Assembly: GCA_016801885.1 (NCBI GenBank)
Contig: CM028884.1
Location: 124,001 to 188,000, forward strand
Direction of reading: 5' to 3'
DNA length: 64,000 nucleotides
From: Toxotes chatareus
Lineage: Eukaryota; Chordata; Actinopteri; Toxotidae
Shown here: positions 35,951 to 48,177 of the stretch, piece after piece
How positions within the stretch are numbered: position 1 is the stretch's first letter
How the letters are laid out: each line of letters opens with the position of its first letter
The notes under the pieces: model-generated
Seen by the model: the letters and a program-made list of their open reading frames with translations, nothing else
What the model was told of the DNA's origin: nothing
The model's database searches: none
Made by a program: the position numbers and the translations under genes

Positions 35951-38900
35951 ATGCCAGGAGGATCAACAAAAAAAATCTGTCCTTTTTGTAAAGGCGTTTT
36001 ATTCTGCGCACAAAAGGTCTGCAGTCATTGTAAAATGGAGCAGCCGCAGAAGCAGCGCCTTAAACAGAGGCTTCAAAAATTTGATGCAAGGCGAGATGAC
36101 TGGGTGGTTGGCCGTAAGAAAAACCACAATGCGGCATCCATCAAGGATGAAGCCATCATAATGGTTTGTACAGATTTTGATGGTAAACTGTTTATATCAG
36201 TGGCTCTCAACTCCGGTCCTCAGGGCCCCCTGCCCTGCATGTTTTGGATGTTTCCCTGCTCCAACACACCTGAATCAGGTAATCAGCTCATCACTAAGCT
36301 CTGCACTGGGAGCTGATTACCTGATTCAGGTGTGTTGGGGCAGGGAAACATCCAAAACATGCAGGGCAGGGGGCCCTGAGGACTGGAGTTGAGAACCACT
36401 GGTTTATATAATGCCAGAAATAATTTCTCACACTGGAAATCAAGGTGATCCTCAGGTATTTTTTGTTCACAACTAAAAAAACAACCTCAATCCAATAATC
36501 TAATGTATAATCATAATTAATCATGTAATCATATTACAACTGAACTCATACTACAACAGCATTTAAAATGAATACACTGCCAGATATATATTCATCTCCA
36601 AAAAGTCACCTGGCCAGTCATAGAATTACAGGTTTTCCTCTATTTTGATATTGTCATTGCCAATGCGTGAAAATAACAGTGCTAAAGATTGTGCAAAGCC
36701 TGCAAATCTAGTTCAAGCAGACAACTCAAGCTGATGTCACATGCTTGACACTCAAGATTTTGGTTCACACTTACCACAAACATTTTTATACAAATGTTAA
36801 TCCCACCATAGGTTAATTAGAATACTTTTGTCAATTATTGATATGTGAACTTAGTTTTGTAATTGCTATTCCATTTTGTCTTACTGATAATGTTGAATTT
36901 TGTCATTGCAGCTTGAGAAACTCCATGCCATTGGGTATAAACCAGTGCTACTTCTGGGAAGACATCTAAGAGCTCCCAAACCAAATGTGAGATCTTCACA
37001 CCTCGCTGCAGGTTCAGTGAAGGTTCTCAAGAGTATCTACAAAAAATAGGCTCTTTGTATGAGTATTTCTGTGAAGGTTAGTCATGCACTGTATGCTTCA
37101 AAAAATATTTATTTTATTATATTATAATTTATATATTGAAAAGGATGTTTTTTAACTTTACAGGTTGGAGCCAGGATTCTTCAAATAAGGAGGAACTAAT
37201 AACATTGGACCTCATCCCTTGTGACCCACTTGTGGAGGAGCCGAGCCCCGTGGAGGAGCCGAGCCAGGTGCAAGTGGAGGAGCCGAGCCCCGTGGAGGAG
37301 CCGAGCCAGGTGCAAGTAGAGGAGCCGAGCCCAGTGGAGGTGCAAATGGAGGAGCCCTGTGCAAGTGGAGTGGAGGAAAGAGATGTACAAGGGCAGGACA
37401 CCCCAGACATGGCAGCAACGGGAGAGGAACAGGGTAATTGTTTTAAATAAACCCTCTCTCAATGGCTTTGGTGCTTTGCTCATATCACAGTTAACATTTG
37501 CTCAGCATTTAGTGCATTTCTCAAAACAATTAGTACAAACTGCAAAACCTAGTAGACAACCTGTAAAAGCACATCACTTGCTCAAAATGGATTGTGCATT
37601 CCTTAAAAAGTATTCATGTCAGTGAAACTTCCAGTGACATAAAATGAGATGTCTTGACACTATTGTTTATAAACAAGATGTCATATTTTAATAATTGCAA
37701 TTTTCAATTGCAAAAAGTGTTCAAGACAGTGATGTCAATGGGCCGATGATGTCAATGTTTTTCCCTGATTGTGTTATAAGTAGATGTTTTGATCTTCTAC
37801 TATTCACAATGAAAAGTTAAGCTTATTTTTGCAAACCCACAGCTGTCTCCAGTGGTGCTCCGAATCTCAGCCGCAAGAGGAAAAAGCCAGGTATGAAGTA
37901 ATGTTTGTAGTTTCCATCAGTTAAAGTGTCTCTGTTGAATGTCAATATCTTATTATTTCTGTTTATTAATACATTACATACAGTTAAGAGGGTCATCTTT
38001 TAAAAAAGCATATTAGTGAAATATAATCTTATATTGCAGTGGCAACAAGGCATATGCCAGAGCGAAAGAAGCTGCAAAAAGGTAAGTTTATTAATTATCC
38101 CTGTGATTACAGCAATCAGTTCTTAAGTTTTCACAAGAACTCTCTTTGGCACTTAGATATTGGTTTACTGGTTAACTTACTCACAAAATATAGGCTTCCT
38201 CTTTGCAATAAATGGTGTGTAGTTTTAATTAAAGCCGGCCACATTGCTATGCTGCTCAACTCATCAGTTGATGTGGGCAGGCCATGTTGGACAAGTTGGA
38301 CTCTCCTCATGCCTTCCACATAGGCACATAAAAGGTTAGGGAGGTCCCAGAACAGAGCCACACTGCCAAAATTAAATATTGTAATTATAATTTTGTTTCT
38401 TTATCTGAAGTGCTCCTGACTGAAGTACTGGTACTGGTAATCTCGTGCCTTTATCATTATGCATGCATGCCGTTCAAGGATTTACAGTTGTACTCATGTA
38501 CTCATGTGTTTTTATGTTTACAGATTGCTCTTAAGATAAGATAAGAGAAGAGAAGAATCCTTACCATGCTTCTCTTGAGACTTTCCCCATCAAGGAAATA
38601 ATCAAAGAGAGAATGAGAAAGGTTAGATAGGGTATTCAGATACCCATGGAAACATCCAACTGAAAAATACCTAGTAGCTAACTATAAATATTTAGTCTCT
38701 TGAAATCACACATTAAAAACGGGTTATGCTTAACATATCATTATAACAGTATAAATATCAAAAATGTTGCAGTGCACCAAAAAAAGTCAAGGGCTGCAAC
38801 CACAGATTATATTGCATTCCTGGGAATATGATTTTAATTGATGCTTTCTCTTTTTGTTATACTTTATAGGGCAAGGCGGAGATATTGGTGGAGTGGGAGC

Positions 38901-39178
38901 CCTGTCCAGTTTGGTATGTATTCTGCAATTTTGCTTAGTCTCTTCCTCTGTAAACCTCTACTTTATTACTTAGTTTATTACTGCTGAATTTATTAGTTTT
39001 TATTAATCGAAGTAGGAGTGGTCTTTCATAGGTGGAAATGAAATATTTCCCTGGAATATTCTTTAAGCTCTGTGCTTGATGCTGTGCACCTCTAACCTCT
39101 TATCATCTCTTCCTTGTTTTCAGTGGCAAGAAATGGGCCCGTTCCTGGCAGCCAATGGATCTTCTCCAAGATGTTTAA
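35951..39178 (+). CDS. KDZ-associated accessory gene: Cys cluster, EP repeat, chromo-like end
   Basis: Function unknown. Predicted coding exons: 35951-36163, 36912-37076, 37164-37433, 37843-37890, 38040-38081, 38536-38621, 38870-38913, 39124-39178. All introns are GT-AG and phases agree throughout if one base is added to the A6 run at 37041-37046. As written, a TAG at 37047 stops the frame. The corrected protein is about 307 residues. The N-terminus has CPFC and CSHC knuckles of a zinc-ribbon kind, residues 5-30, then a basic segment. Exon 3 is a Glu-Pro-rich repeat. The end reads KAEILVEWEPCPVCGKKWAR then SWQPMDLL, resembling the second half of a chromo domain. It may tether transposase to chromatin. 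AATAAA follows the stop. Confidence 0.8.
36198..36401. mobile_element. Palindromic MITE in accessory-gene intron
   Basis: A 204-bp element that is almost entirely a fold-back. It starts CAGTGGCTCTCAACTCCGGT and ends with the inverse, GAGTTGAGAACCACTG with one change. It is flanked by exact 8-bp duplications GTTTATAT at 36190-36197 and 36402-36409. The 8-bp duplication and CAGTGGTTCTCAA-type ends fit a hAT-mobilised MITE. It lies wholly within the first coding-region intron. Confidence 0.92.
37232..37345 (+). repeat. 42-bp coding minisatellite (Glu-Pro repeat)
   Basis: Two exact 42-bp units (37232-37273, 37274-37315) and a shorter third encode VEEPSPVEEPSQVQ in tandem. The repeat keeps frame and length in multiples of three. 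Copy number is likely variable between alleles or copies. Confidence 0.9.
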
Positions 39179-39179
39179 A

Positions 39180-39185
39180 AATAAA
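39180..39185 (+). terminator. Polyadenylation signal of the accessory gene
   Basis: AATAAA begins two bases after the predicted stop codon, with another AATAAA near 39293. A T-rich stretch follows at 39185-39235. Predicted from sequence only. Confidence 0.45.
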
Positions 39186-39838
39186 CATTTTTAGTGGGAA
39201 TAATTTTGTTTCAGCATGTGTTTTTATTCTGCATATGTTTACTCCACATACATTGGGGTTTATATAAGGTCATAGGGTCATCGCTACACAACAAATAAAC
39301 ATAAAAATGGGAAAAAAAGGGGGGTTTGAGGCAATTTGCTTATGCTTCACTCCATTTGGAGATATTTTTAGCTTGACATCAAGCAAAAAACTTGTCATAT
39401 TTTAATAAAGTGAAATGATATCCATAAGCCTGAATCACTGTTGCCAGGAAAACGCAGTTGTAGCCTTCTGAATTGAACATTTCCCTTAAATAAGTTGTTT
39501 TTCCTCTCCTCTGTGATGAAGTACTTGGCCCAGACAGTTGTGCTGTGCCCAGGTCAGGATGCTGAGGTCTAGAGGTTGGTCCTGTCCTTCTGAAGTCCAT
39601 CACCACCTCCCGCCCACTCCACAAATCTCCAGCCCTCCAGCTAATCACCTGACCAGTGTTGTCACATGACTTCTAATGAATTTTCTATGAACTTTTAACT
39701 GAACGCAACACATTATAAACAACACACATGTAAATTAAAAATTCGTATAACTATTCGTTCAGATTATGTGAAATGAACGACATCCAGTTAAACTTAACCT
39801 GAATCGAGTGTCACTGACTGCTCACTTCCCCATGGAAT

Positions 39839-39928
39839 GTGCAGTGCATCATGGGTAACGTAGTATGAAGCCGGAGATAGTCGAATAATACCTTCGGCTT
39901 TACACTACGTTACCCATGATGCATTGTA
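39839..39928. repeat. Fold-back repeat in KDZ spacer
   Basis: Arms of roughly 38 bp share GCATCATGGGTAACGTAGT and its inverse with a few mismatches, separated by about 15 bases. Possibly a tiny MITE. No clear flanking duplication. Confidence 0.75.
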
Positions 39929-40547
39929 CCACAAGCATACGTTGCAACACCGTTGTACTATCGTATTGTATCTTTATATGTGGTTAAATTGTCTTGGCGT
40001 TAGTTTGAACTGAGTTCAGTGAGTGAAGTCCCATAAAAAATAATTAAAAATCACTTTTGTTTGTCCTTTGCACCATATATATGCAAAATCACCTATTCAG
40101 TAGGAAAATGTTTTAGCCTAGAAGGTAGGGATAGTGATTGAAGTCATAGTTAAGTTTCACAATTGTTTTTGACTTTTGAACTTTTGAACTAGCATAAAAA
40201 GTTTGAACTTGCACAACACTGCATCTGAAAACTGCCAAGTCGTCAGAGAATTTCTGAAGATCACATGAGTTGCCCTGGAAATAACTGGTAGGTGAATAGG
40301 TAAAAAGAGAGAGCACAGTGCCCCGAGGGTCCCACACCATTCATCACCACATCAGCCAGGACACTGCTGGCCTGTCTGATAAGTAATCAGTGATCCAGGA
40401 GACGGAGGACACACTGACACCCATCGGCCGCAGCTTCTTACCCAGCAACAGAGGCTGGTGTGATCCAGGTGTGAGCATGCTGCGGCAGATAGATGACAGC
40501 ATCATCCACCCCCCGGTGTGGCCGCAGCTGATAGGCGAACTGCAGAT

Positions 40548-40724
40548 GACTTCACCTGTGGCCTCAGGTGGGCCAACACCAGCCTCTCCAGCACCTTCAT
40601 CACAAAGGTGCTGGAGAGGCTGGTGTTGGCCCACCTGAGGCCACAGGTAAAGTCATTACCGTCCAGTTACCCTCACATCACATGTGATATGTGATATGTA
40701 ATGTGAGGGCAATTGGACGGTAAT
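40548..40724. repeat. Twin hairpins made from LINE sequence
   Basis: First hairpin: 50-bp arms at 40548-40597 and 40605-40654, one mismatch. Second: 23-bp arms at 40655-40677 and 40702-40724, two mismatches. Both are built from adjacent LINE reverse transcriptase codons (the MKVLERLVLAHLRPQ block and the YRPVTLT block), now present in both orientations. Confidence 0.85.
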
Positions 40725-41170
40725 CACTTCTTGGGTACCAGACTGAGGCTCAGGTTGAAGAGGTGCTGGAAGACAACAGCTGCTGCCCAGTCCAGGAGCC
40801 TTGTTCAGGTTGATTTTTTCAACCTGTCACTTTACCTGCCAGATTGACACATTCAAGATGGCGGAATGGGTTGTGGTTCAAAGCCTGATTAAGGGGAGGT
40901 AGCTAGGAGAGGAAGGGTGGGAGGTGTGGGAGTGGCAGGTGAGAGGTAGAGGAGACCTGGGCCATTTGAGGATTAAACCTAGGCTATTGAAAAGGATGTT
41001 CAGTTCTTTAGCTCTCTCTTCCAGTCCAGACCACATCTGGAGTGGGAGTGGATGCTCCCTCTGCATTAGCATAAAGTCAGTGAGTCTTGTTGTCACAGGT
41101 GGAGCAGTCCACACTGAGTGAATTCAGTAAGAGTTCTGTCCATGTTCACATGATTGAAGTCCCCATCACT

Positions 41171-42914
41171 AATCCTTATGAATCAAGCAAATAATCTGGA
41201 TATATGCTTATTTGCAAGAATATAAATTGTTATGAGAGATTATAATGAGCATATATGGCTATTGAGGAGGCTTTAAAAACACTGGACTGACTGCAGCTGG
41301 GAAACAAAAGGCTTTCAAGAAAGTATACCTGAAAGAGGCTTGGCTTGGGTCAAGACTAAAACAATTTTTATCATAGGTGAACAATGAAGACATCATTGGA
41401 AGGTCTTCACCCAGGGAGTAATATATTTCAGAATGGGAGTTGTGAGCGGTCCCTATTCCTCATGAATCACCTTTGAACCCTGAAACTGGGGCATTTTTAA
41501 GGCTCATAGAAATACAACCAAATGTGCTACAGACATGAGATCAACAGTTTTGGAAAGCCCTTGACCTATACTACTATAACCGACACAAATGTCAATAGGG
41601 GGCGCCACTGGTAAGGACAAAATCTTTAAAAAACGTGTTTTTTCTCCTTTGCAAATGGGTGATGTAGAATTATTTCTGCTCTCCATACTGTGCAGCTATT
41701 ATTGGAACCCTAATATTGCGCATTATAACTTCAGATAAGTAAGAACACACATTGGAACTAAAAAACAATATGGCGGCGTACATCATTGTGTATTGCAACT
41801 TCCTGACGTAACCACATCATTCTGTAGTTTTTCAGTTGATGTGGTTACGGTAGAGAAAAATATATCTAGTGAGTTTTACAGGAAAATTTTTAAACATATG
41901 ATATATAATTATATTGTCTCATTGGGTAGGCTATGTATATATAAAAAATAAACTACATTTTGTGGGAAAAAAAATGTTTTGAAGCCCGCCGAGTCCAAGA
42001 CTGACAGGTGGGCGGGCAGTTGCGGAAGCAGGAAACTAGGGTTGTTTCAGTGATCATCTGTCAACACGGCCGCGCGTAATGTTAAGTCCATTTGTAATTA
42101 AAACAAAGCAGTTATATATGAAATTCGATATTAATGTCTTCTTTCGTCTGTCTTTATATTATATTTATATCAGTATTATATCTTCATTCTGTTTTATTGT
42201 AAATATCGTTTATCGTTAAATTTGTCTTTTATGTGTATGACTGTACTCATGCACAAATGTATAGTCATATGTGTATACTGACAAAAAAAAGCATTTAATT
42301 ATATTCTATTAATTGATGCATATCTCTTTTCGCTGGTGTAAATTAGATAAATTAGATTTAGATACAAAACACACAAGAATCTCAGGAAATATCTTTATTT
42401 GTTGCAGTATTTGACTATTGAGATGATTATGATGGTATATTATTGCAAATGCATACTTGTCCAACGAGGCCATGTTTCTTAACAGTGCACCTAAGGTTAG
42501 TATATATGTATATACATCTATCATATCATATCATAAGTAATGTTCAAGCATTGTGTAAATGGGTAAGTTAAATCTTATATAATACATAATAATACAAGTC
42601 CACATCTTTGCACAGTCACAGTCTATCATACAGTAATCTGAGAAAAAAAAAAATTGTTAAGAGAAAATTATGTCTAGAATAAACAAGTTTTCATGAACAC
42701 AGAGTAGAATAGATAAATTATCCTTCTGGAAAGTTACAGGAACATGTACAAAAAATAGCATACAGTACAAAGGGAGGAACTGAAGAAGGCACTTGGTGAA
42801 GTGGCGCAATGTCTTCAACAAAAAGTTCTTGAGTTCAGTTTTTCTCAATTTAAACCCTTGGACATAACATGACCTGGATGAATGAGAGATACAGTGCATA
42901 AATGAGCACATGAC
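41171..42914. other. KDZ spacer, mostly AT-rich
   Basis: Downstream of the transposase stop. Contains a small hairpin (CGTAACCACATCA and its inverse around 41808-41850). A minus-strand AATAAA near 42395 could end the transposase transcript. No open frame of note. Confidence 0.4.
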
Positions 42915-45900
42915 CTAAATTGTAATATCCTCTTCGTCTTCACTGCTGTCTGGACTGCTGAGGGCACTATGATCCTCCTCTTCAATTTGTAGGTGAACAG
43001 AGGCCTCCGGACCTAAAGCAGTCTTGTATTCAAGGAAGACCACTTGCAGCTGCTCGGACACTTCGGACAGTTGTCTTCTTAAGAGACAGGAAATTCCTTC
43101 GTTGACCTGTTCTAAATGTCAAAGCACAAAAGAGATTGCATTTTTTACACACTACACAGTCATTTTTTTTCTTCTGTGACTGTTGGGCTTTTAATAAATA
43201 TTTTTTGTTTCAGCTTACCATTCTCGGCCAACTTGTTTTGAATGTCCTCTGCCTGCCTCTGCAACCATGTGCAATGCTGCGCCATCTCCAAAACTACAAT
43301 GCTCTTCTCCTCTTGTAGTCGCATTGTTAGCATCGTCTGGTCGTACAGTCTCTTCTTGACTGTGATGTTTGCTAAACACATTAATTGTAAAATTAAAGTG
43401 GGCCCACAAACAACATGAATATTAACACACCTTATATGATTTACCGTTGTTTAGTTTACTTATGGATCTTTACAAAATTAACATACCACTGCCATGAACC
43501 TCCCACGGCCACACAGGAGACACAGTCACATCTCCAGTAAATGAATCCTCCACAACAGCCACATCAATAGCAGAGTCTGGCACTAGAGCATTATAGCTCT
43601 GTATCTGCTGAAAAAGACGTTTTTTGTCCTCCCCAGCTTCCCTCTGAAGACGGTGGCGAAGCTTGCTGCTGTCTAAACAACCATTTAAATTACAACAAAA
43701 TTCAGATCATATAAATTGCAGATTAGACAATAGACAGTTACAATTACCATTCTGACGGTAGAGGGTTTGCTTTCGTTGTCTGACACCAAGGTAGAGTCCC
43801 ACAATGGATTGCTGAAGTTCAATCTGTGTGCTGTCTTCAGATGTGTTTGGTGTCTCTATAGAAACAGAATTGAACAGTCACATGATTTTAAATGTGGGTT
43901 TGTTTTAGTCTAGATTTCTTGTATCTGGTCTTGCTTACCACCAGCTGCCCATTGAATCACCTCTGTGATCCACTGGGGAACCACTTCATCTGCACAATCT
44001 AGCTCGGTTTTCAGCTCAGCTAGCCTTGCAGTCTCGTCCACAAGTCTTTGACATGTCTGATCAACAATGTAATACAATAATCAGTCAACAAGCCAAGTAG
44101 ACAAAAACTGTGCAAACAAATGGCAGCTTACCTTAACATATCTGGTGGAAAGTGTTTTGTGGAGAGAGGCCCCTTTTTGTTGTTCCACCCCAATGCATGC
44201 AGTGTAAGCATGTCCACACGTGCTGTTGAAAACAAATTATCAGGTTATGAAATGCAATCTACAAAGGGTCTTAGAATATAGTTAACAGATTTATCACCTG
44301 CTTTTGACATATATTTTGTTGTCAGGGCACAACGAGACAGGTAGCTGTTGACTTGTTCGACCTCCTCACCAGCTGTTATTCCTGCTCCTTCGAGATTCCT
44401 ACCACTCCATTTGATCTATAAGTAATAAAGACATTTCATAAGGCTACATACAACAGTTATGCATAAAGTTAAATTGTACATTATTAGTTTCCTTGTAAAC
44501 ATTACAAACGCACATGACACAAAACTGTCAAAAGTATCTCACACTTTGTCGTATGTGCTCTGGCGTGCATAACACTGAGGAAGGGCTTCATTTTTGTCAG
44601 CTCCTGGAGGTCAGGAATGACACTGGCAGCCTTTTCTAGGTAGGGCCAATATTTGCAAGCCACGTCCATTGCAAAAAATTGAGGCTTGACCAGCATCAAC
44701 TCTTTTTGCAGAAAGAGGGGCACGCAAATATCTCCCCTCTGTACATATTGAGCGCTTTCAATAGGAAGCCATGGCGACATACAGCCACCTCCATCCCCTC
44801 TTCATCCAGTTTGGAAGCCCTCCTTGAAGTCTCCCGTGCTGCTGTCCAATGGGAGTCCCCACATTTTCCTTTTCCATGTGTCTATGAGATACACAAACAT
44901 GAATTAAATTAATGCAATTAAAGAACAATGTTTTTCCTAATTTCAGTTTTATATTTACTGAAATACTTATAATACTACAATTTTGTCACATTATAAATAT
45001 AACTTACATTTTTCACTGCTTTTGGATGGTCTCAGTAAATGTGGACACTTCACTGTCTTTTGCCACAAAGAGCCCCTCAAAAAGGCAGTGTCATCAGTGC
45101 TTAAGTAGAAAAAGAGGAAAAAAGATATCTATTAATCACAGAGGAATATAAATTAATCAATAGAAAAATGGGTAAAAAAAAAGATCACCTTCCATTTTGT
45201 CCAAAGCGGTACAGCTTCCGGTTTCCATCTGCGAAAACAGCCAACATTTCTGGAGTGCATGCTGGACAGGTAAATTCAGCACTACGGCAGAGTTTATTTT
45301 CTTCATAAGAAGAGTATGAAAACTCCAAGAAACTTCGCTGCAGTGCATCTCCATTGATCTGTCCAGACTAGAAGAACATACAAAAAATGATACATTTTTT
45401 TGATGTTGTCTCCTGTATATAAATACAGTTATTTATATTGTTAGGAAAAAATGCACTTACTCTTCCTCCACACTTTGTGCGGTGCTCCAGCAACTTTGCA
45501 AAGGCCTGTCTGGCAAAACCAGGTGAAATGACCTTCAGTTCCTGGAAGGAACTCAAAAGGTCCAATGTGTATAAAGTACACACATTAAGGGAGGCCGGCC
45601 AGTATCCACTCCTAATCAGATCCTTCAATTCAGGAGTCCACTGTCTCTGGCATGTTCCACACAAATATAGGGGCAGATGCAAGTCATAACGCCCTTCAAT
45701 GAAATACAAATTAATCATGAATACATGCAAAATAAATATTTAATACACATGGTATGTGTAGTGAACTGTTCTTACCATTGATGGTAATTAAAATCACTGG
45801 TTTCCCTGGCGATATGAGTATATTTGTGCCCGCACAAGAACTGCATGGTGCCTTTGCAGCTGGCAAAATGCATGCTGACAAAAACAATAAGTTCCTCTAT

Positions 45901-47471
45901 TACATTCTTTGTAACAAGGAAGAAATATATATGGAAGAAAAGACTTAGATTAAAACATACCTTGCTCATTGGTGCAATAACCATCCTCCTGTCTCATGAT
46001 GCATGTTGTTGGAGGAATAGCTTTAAAAAAACCGTCAATGATGGATTCTCTGTTGTGCAGTGGCTGCTTTTTGTGATGCAGTACATCACAGCTGCCACAG
46101 AGCCACTCTTCAGGAAGACAATCTCTGCACCTAGGTGGGAAAGGCAAAAAGGAGATGCATGCATAAGAATTTTTTCCACATTCCTCTAGGATTAGACCAC
46201 CATCTAATAAGTTTAGTATGTAAGAATACAAACCGAATGACACCAGGCTCATTGCAGTGGCAACAGAAAGGATGGCCAACTGCCTCTTTCTCGATGAGGC
46301 ATTGGAGGTTGTATGGTCTTGATTCTTTCCAACGCTCTGAGGCCTTCTGTTGACGAAATGACCAGGAGGACGCTGAACTTTTTTGAGGCTCATCAGAATG
46401 ACCTGATGCCAAAATAGCAGAGAGCCTCTCCATATTTTTTTCTGTAAAGAAAATATAAACTTATATATAATTTATTATAAAAGATGACTTAAATAACAAC
46501 CATTAAATATACATTTAATACAATACATCTAATTTATATATACATATTAATTATCAGAATGGAGCTAGCTAAATATTAGGGTTTCTTTATAAATGTAATA
46601 ATGTATACTGTTTTTTGGAGTTTAAGATTTGTATCAGTGTCAATCTTAAATTCAATTCTATGATGACATTTGAAGATTACATTTTAAAGCTAAATTCATT
46701 CATCACTATAATTTACCTAATTTTGTCAGAGGGCTGACTGAGGGTAAAGTTGGTAGGTCCACGGCAGATGACAGGGAGCACTCAGCTGGAGGCTGTGCTA
46801 CTGTAAATGCGCACATAGAAGCATATATTAGGACTATGGTCAGTTTCTTTTATGCCAACATAGTAATTAACAATTAATTACATCAGGCAAGCTATATTCA
46901 CATGAAATACATGGTTATGTCATCAACCATAATGCAAGTGAAAAATCTGATCTACTTTTCAATACATCAAGACTTTAAACAAACAACCTGCACCCGAGGC
47001 TCTGGGTCGCCCACCACGCCTCCCCCTGGGCTTGCCTCGTGCTGGCACTGTCCTCTTAGACTTTGATGGAAAGTCTTCTGCAGAGCATGCACGCTTTCGG
47101 GATATCAGCTGCTTCCTATGTGTTGACAGAAGTCTTGTGACAAATCAAAGCAAACCCAAGCATGTATTGAGAGACTACACTAACTGGCCCTTAACAAACT
47201 ATCCCTATTTGTAATTAAGAACAGATAGATTGGAAAACCTTCTCCAATATTTTGAATACACATTTCATGATTGCAGAAACACTACAGTCATTAAAGTTCT
47301 GTCTGTGGACAGTTTCTTTAATTGTTGTTAACAGCATAAAAATCATATCTAAATAAAGTCATCACTAACCTTGGCTTCAACAAGACTCTGGTTCAGCTTC
47401 AGTTCAGCAGCAATGTGCCGCCCCTCTTTGTAGTGGGGATTCTTGGGGTCAAGGGTAAATCTGTTATCCAT
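42915..47471 (-). CDS. KDZ-type transposase, 17 coding exons
   Basis: Predicted coding exons in transcript order: 47471-47370, 47111-46988, 46800-46717, 46441-46234, 46130-45961, 45874-45776, 45693-45461, 45367-45189, 45099-45008, 44881-44538, 44415-44298, 44222-44132, 44056-43939, 43855-43748, 43672-43487, 43371-43219, 43111-42915. About 868 residues after three one-base corrections. Residues 58-71 are AT-hook-like (RGKPRGRRGGRPR). Residues about 163-205 form the CxC zinc domain (FCCHC, RCRDCLPEEWLCGSC, HHKKQPLH). Candidate catalytic residues are Asp in FADGN (about 387), Asp in MDVACKYWPYL (about 505) and Glu in GEEVEQVNSYL (about 562). The C-terminus is charged and coiled-coil-like, ending in an acidic tail. 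Homopolymer lesions: T5 at 45009, G4 at 44717, C4 at 44170. One donor, at 44537, reads AT. Confidence 0.88.
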
Positions 47472-47992
47472 TGCAATACAGACAGACTGACTGACAGATA
47501 CACAGACAGACAGACAGACAGACAGACAAATAGATAGATAGATAGATAGACTGAGGATGGCTCTTAAAAGTGCCTTTGGTTTTATAGATGGTTATAGATG
47601 ATAGATAGTTGGTAAGGGGGATGGGTTGACAGAAACTACAAGGAGAACAGAGACAAACATTAGTTAATAACAATCGCACTAAACACTACAAAAATTAACA
47701 GTTTTCTTTTCTAAATCAAGGTTAAGTGTGACGGATGAGACATTCTGATTTGTGCTATAGCATCTTTGCTACACGCTTTCCTACGCAGGAATAACTAGCT
47801 TGTAATATTAGCTTAGCCGTAACTAAGCTAGCTAAACGCGAGTTACAAGATATCGCAATTTTTTCCCTCATAAATGTAATGTTGCTTATCTAGTCATGTG
47901 TTTAATCATGAAAGCATTGTAAATCATTGGTATAGTAAGCAAAACATGTAACTAATGGTAAAGTAAGCCATCAGCTCACAAGCACGTCTTAC

Positions 47993-48150
47993 CTGGAGGA
48001 AGGTTGGTGAAGGAATGATCCGCTTCCGACAGCAGGTGTCGTGGTGGTGTACCGAAAATCATGAAATTAAAACGCGGTTCCACAATAATAGTTATAAAAA
48101 ATTTTTTTTTAAATTATATCAGACGGCATTATCAGTGGTATCTTCATTAC
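47993..48150 (-). other. Predicted noncoding exon 1 of the transposase gene
   Basis: Mirror image of 35230-35390. The donor GTAAGA lies at 47992 downward, the intron runs to the acceptor at 47636, and exon 2 begins at 47635 and contains the start codon at 47471. Inferred from splice signals. Confidence 0.55.
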
Positions 48151-48177
48151 CGTTTATGTGAAAAACAAATCCGGACA

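Larger units (their letters stand above)
39520..41170 (-). mobile_element. Decayed L2-like LINE in the KDZ spacer
   Basis: Read on minus, 41170-41040 gives GDFNHVNMDRTLTEFTQC and later STPTPDVVW, part of the endonuclease. Next, 40850-40740 gives FQHLFNLSLSL. Then 40600-40340 gives MKVLERLVLAHLRPQ and VSSVSWITDYLSDRP of the reverse transcriptase. Finally, 39650-39540 gives REVVMDFRRTGPTSRPQHP from near its end. Large deletions and two fold-backs disrupt it. It lies between the 3' ends of the two KDZ genes and was probably a passenger insertion. Confidence 0.7.

Noticed and set aside
38524..38535. In-frame stop in the sixth accessory-gene exon when the acceptor at 38523 is used
   Set aside because: Using the next AG at 38535 keeps the phase and removes the stop, so I do not count it as a lesion.
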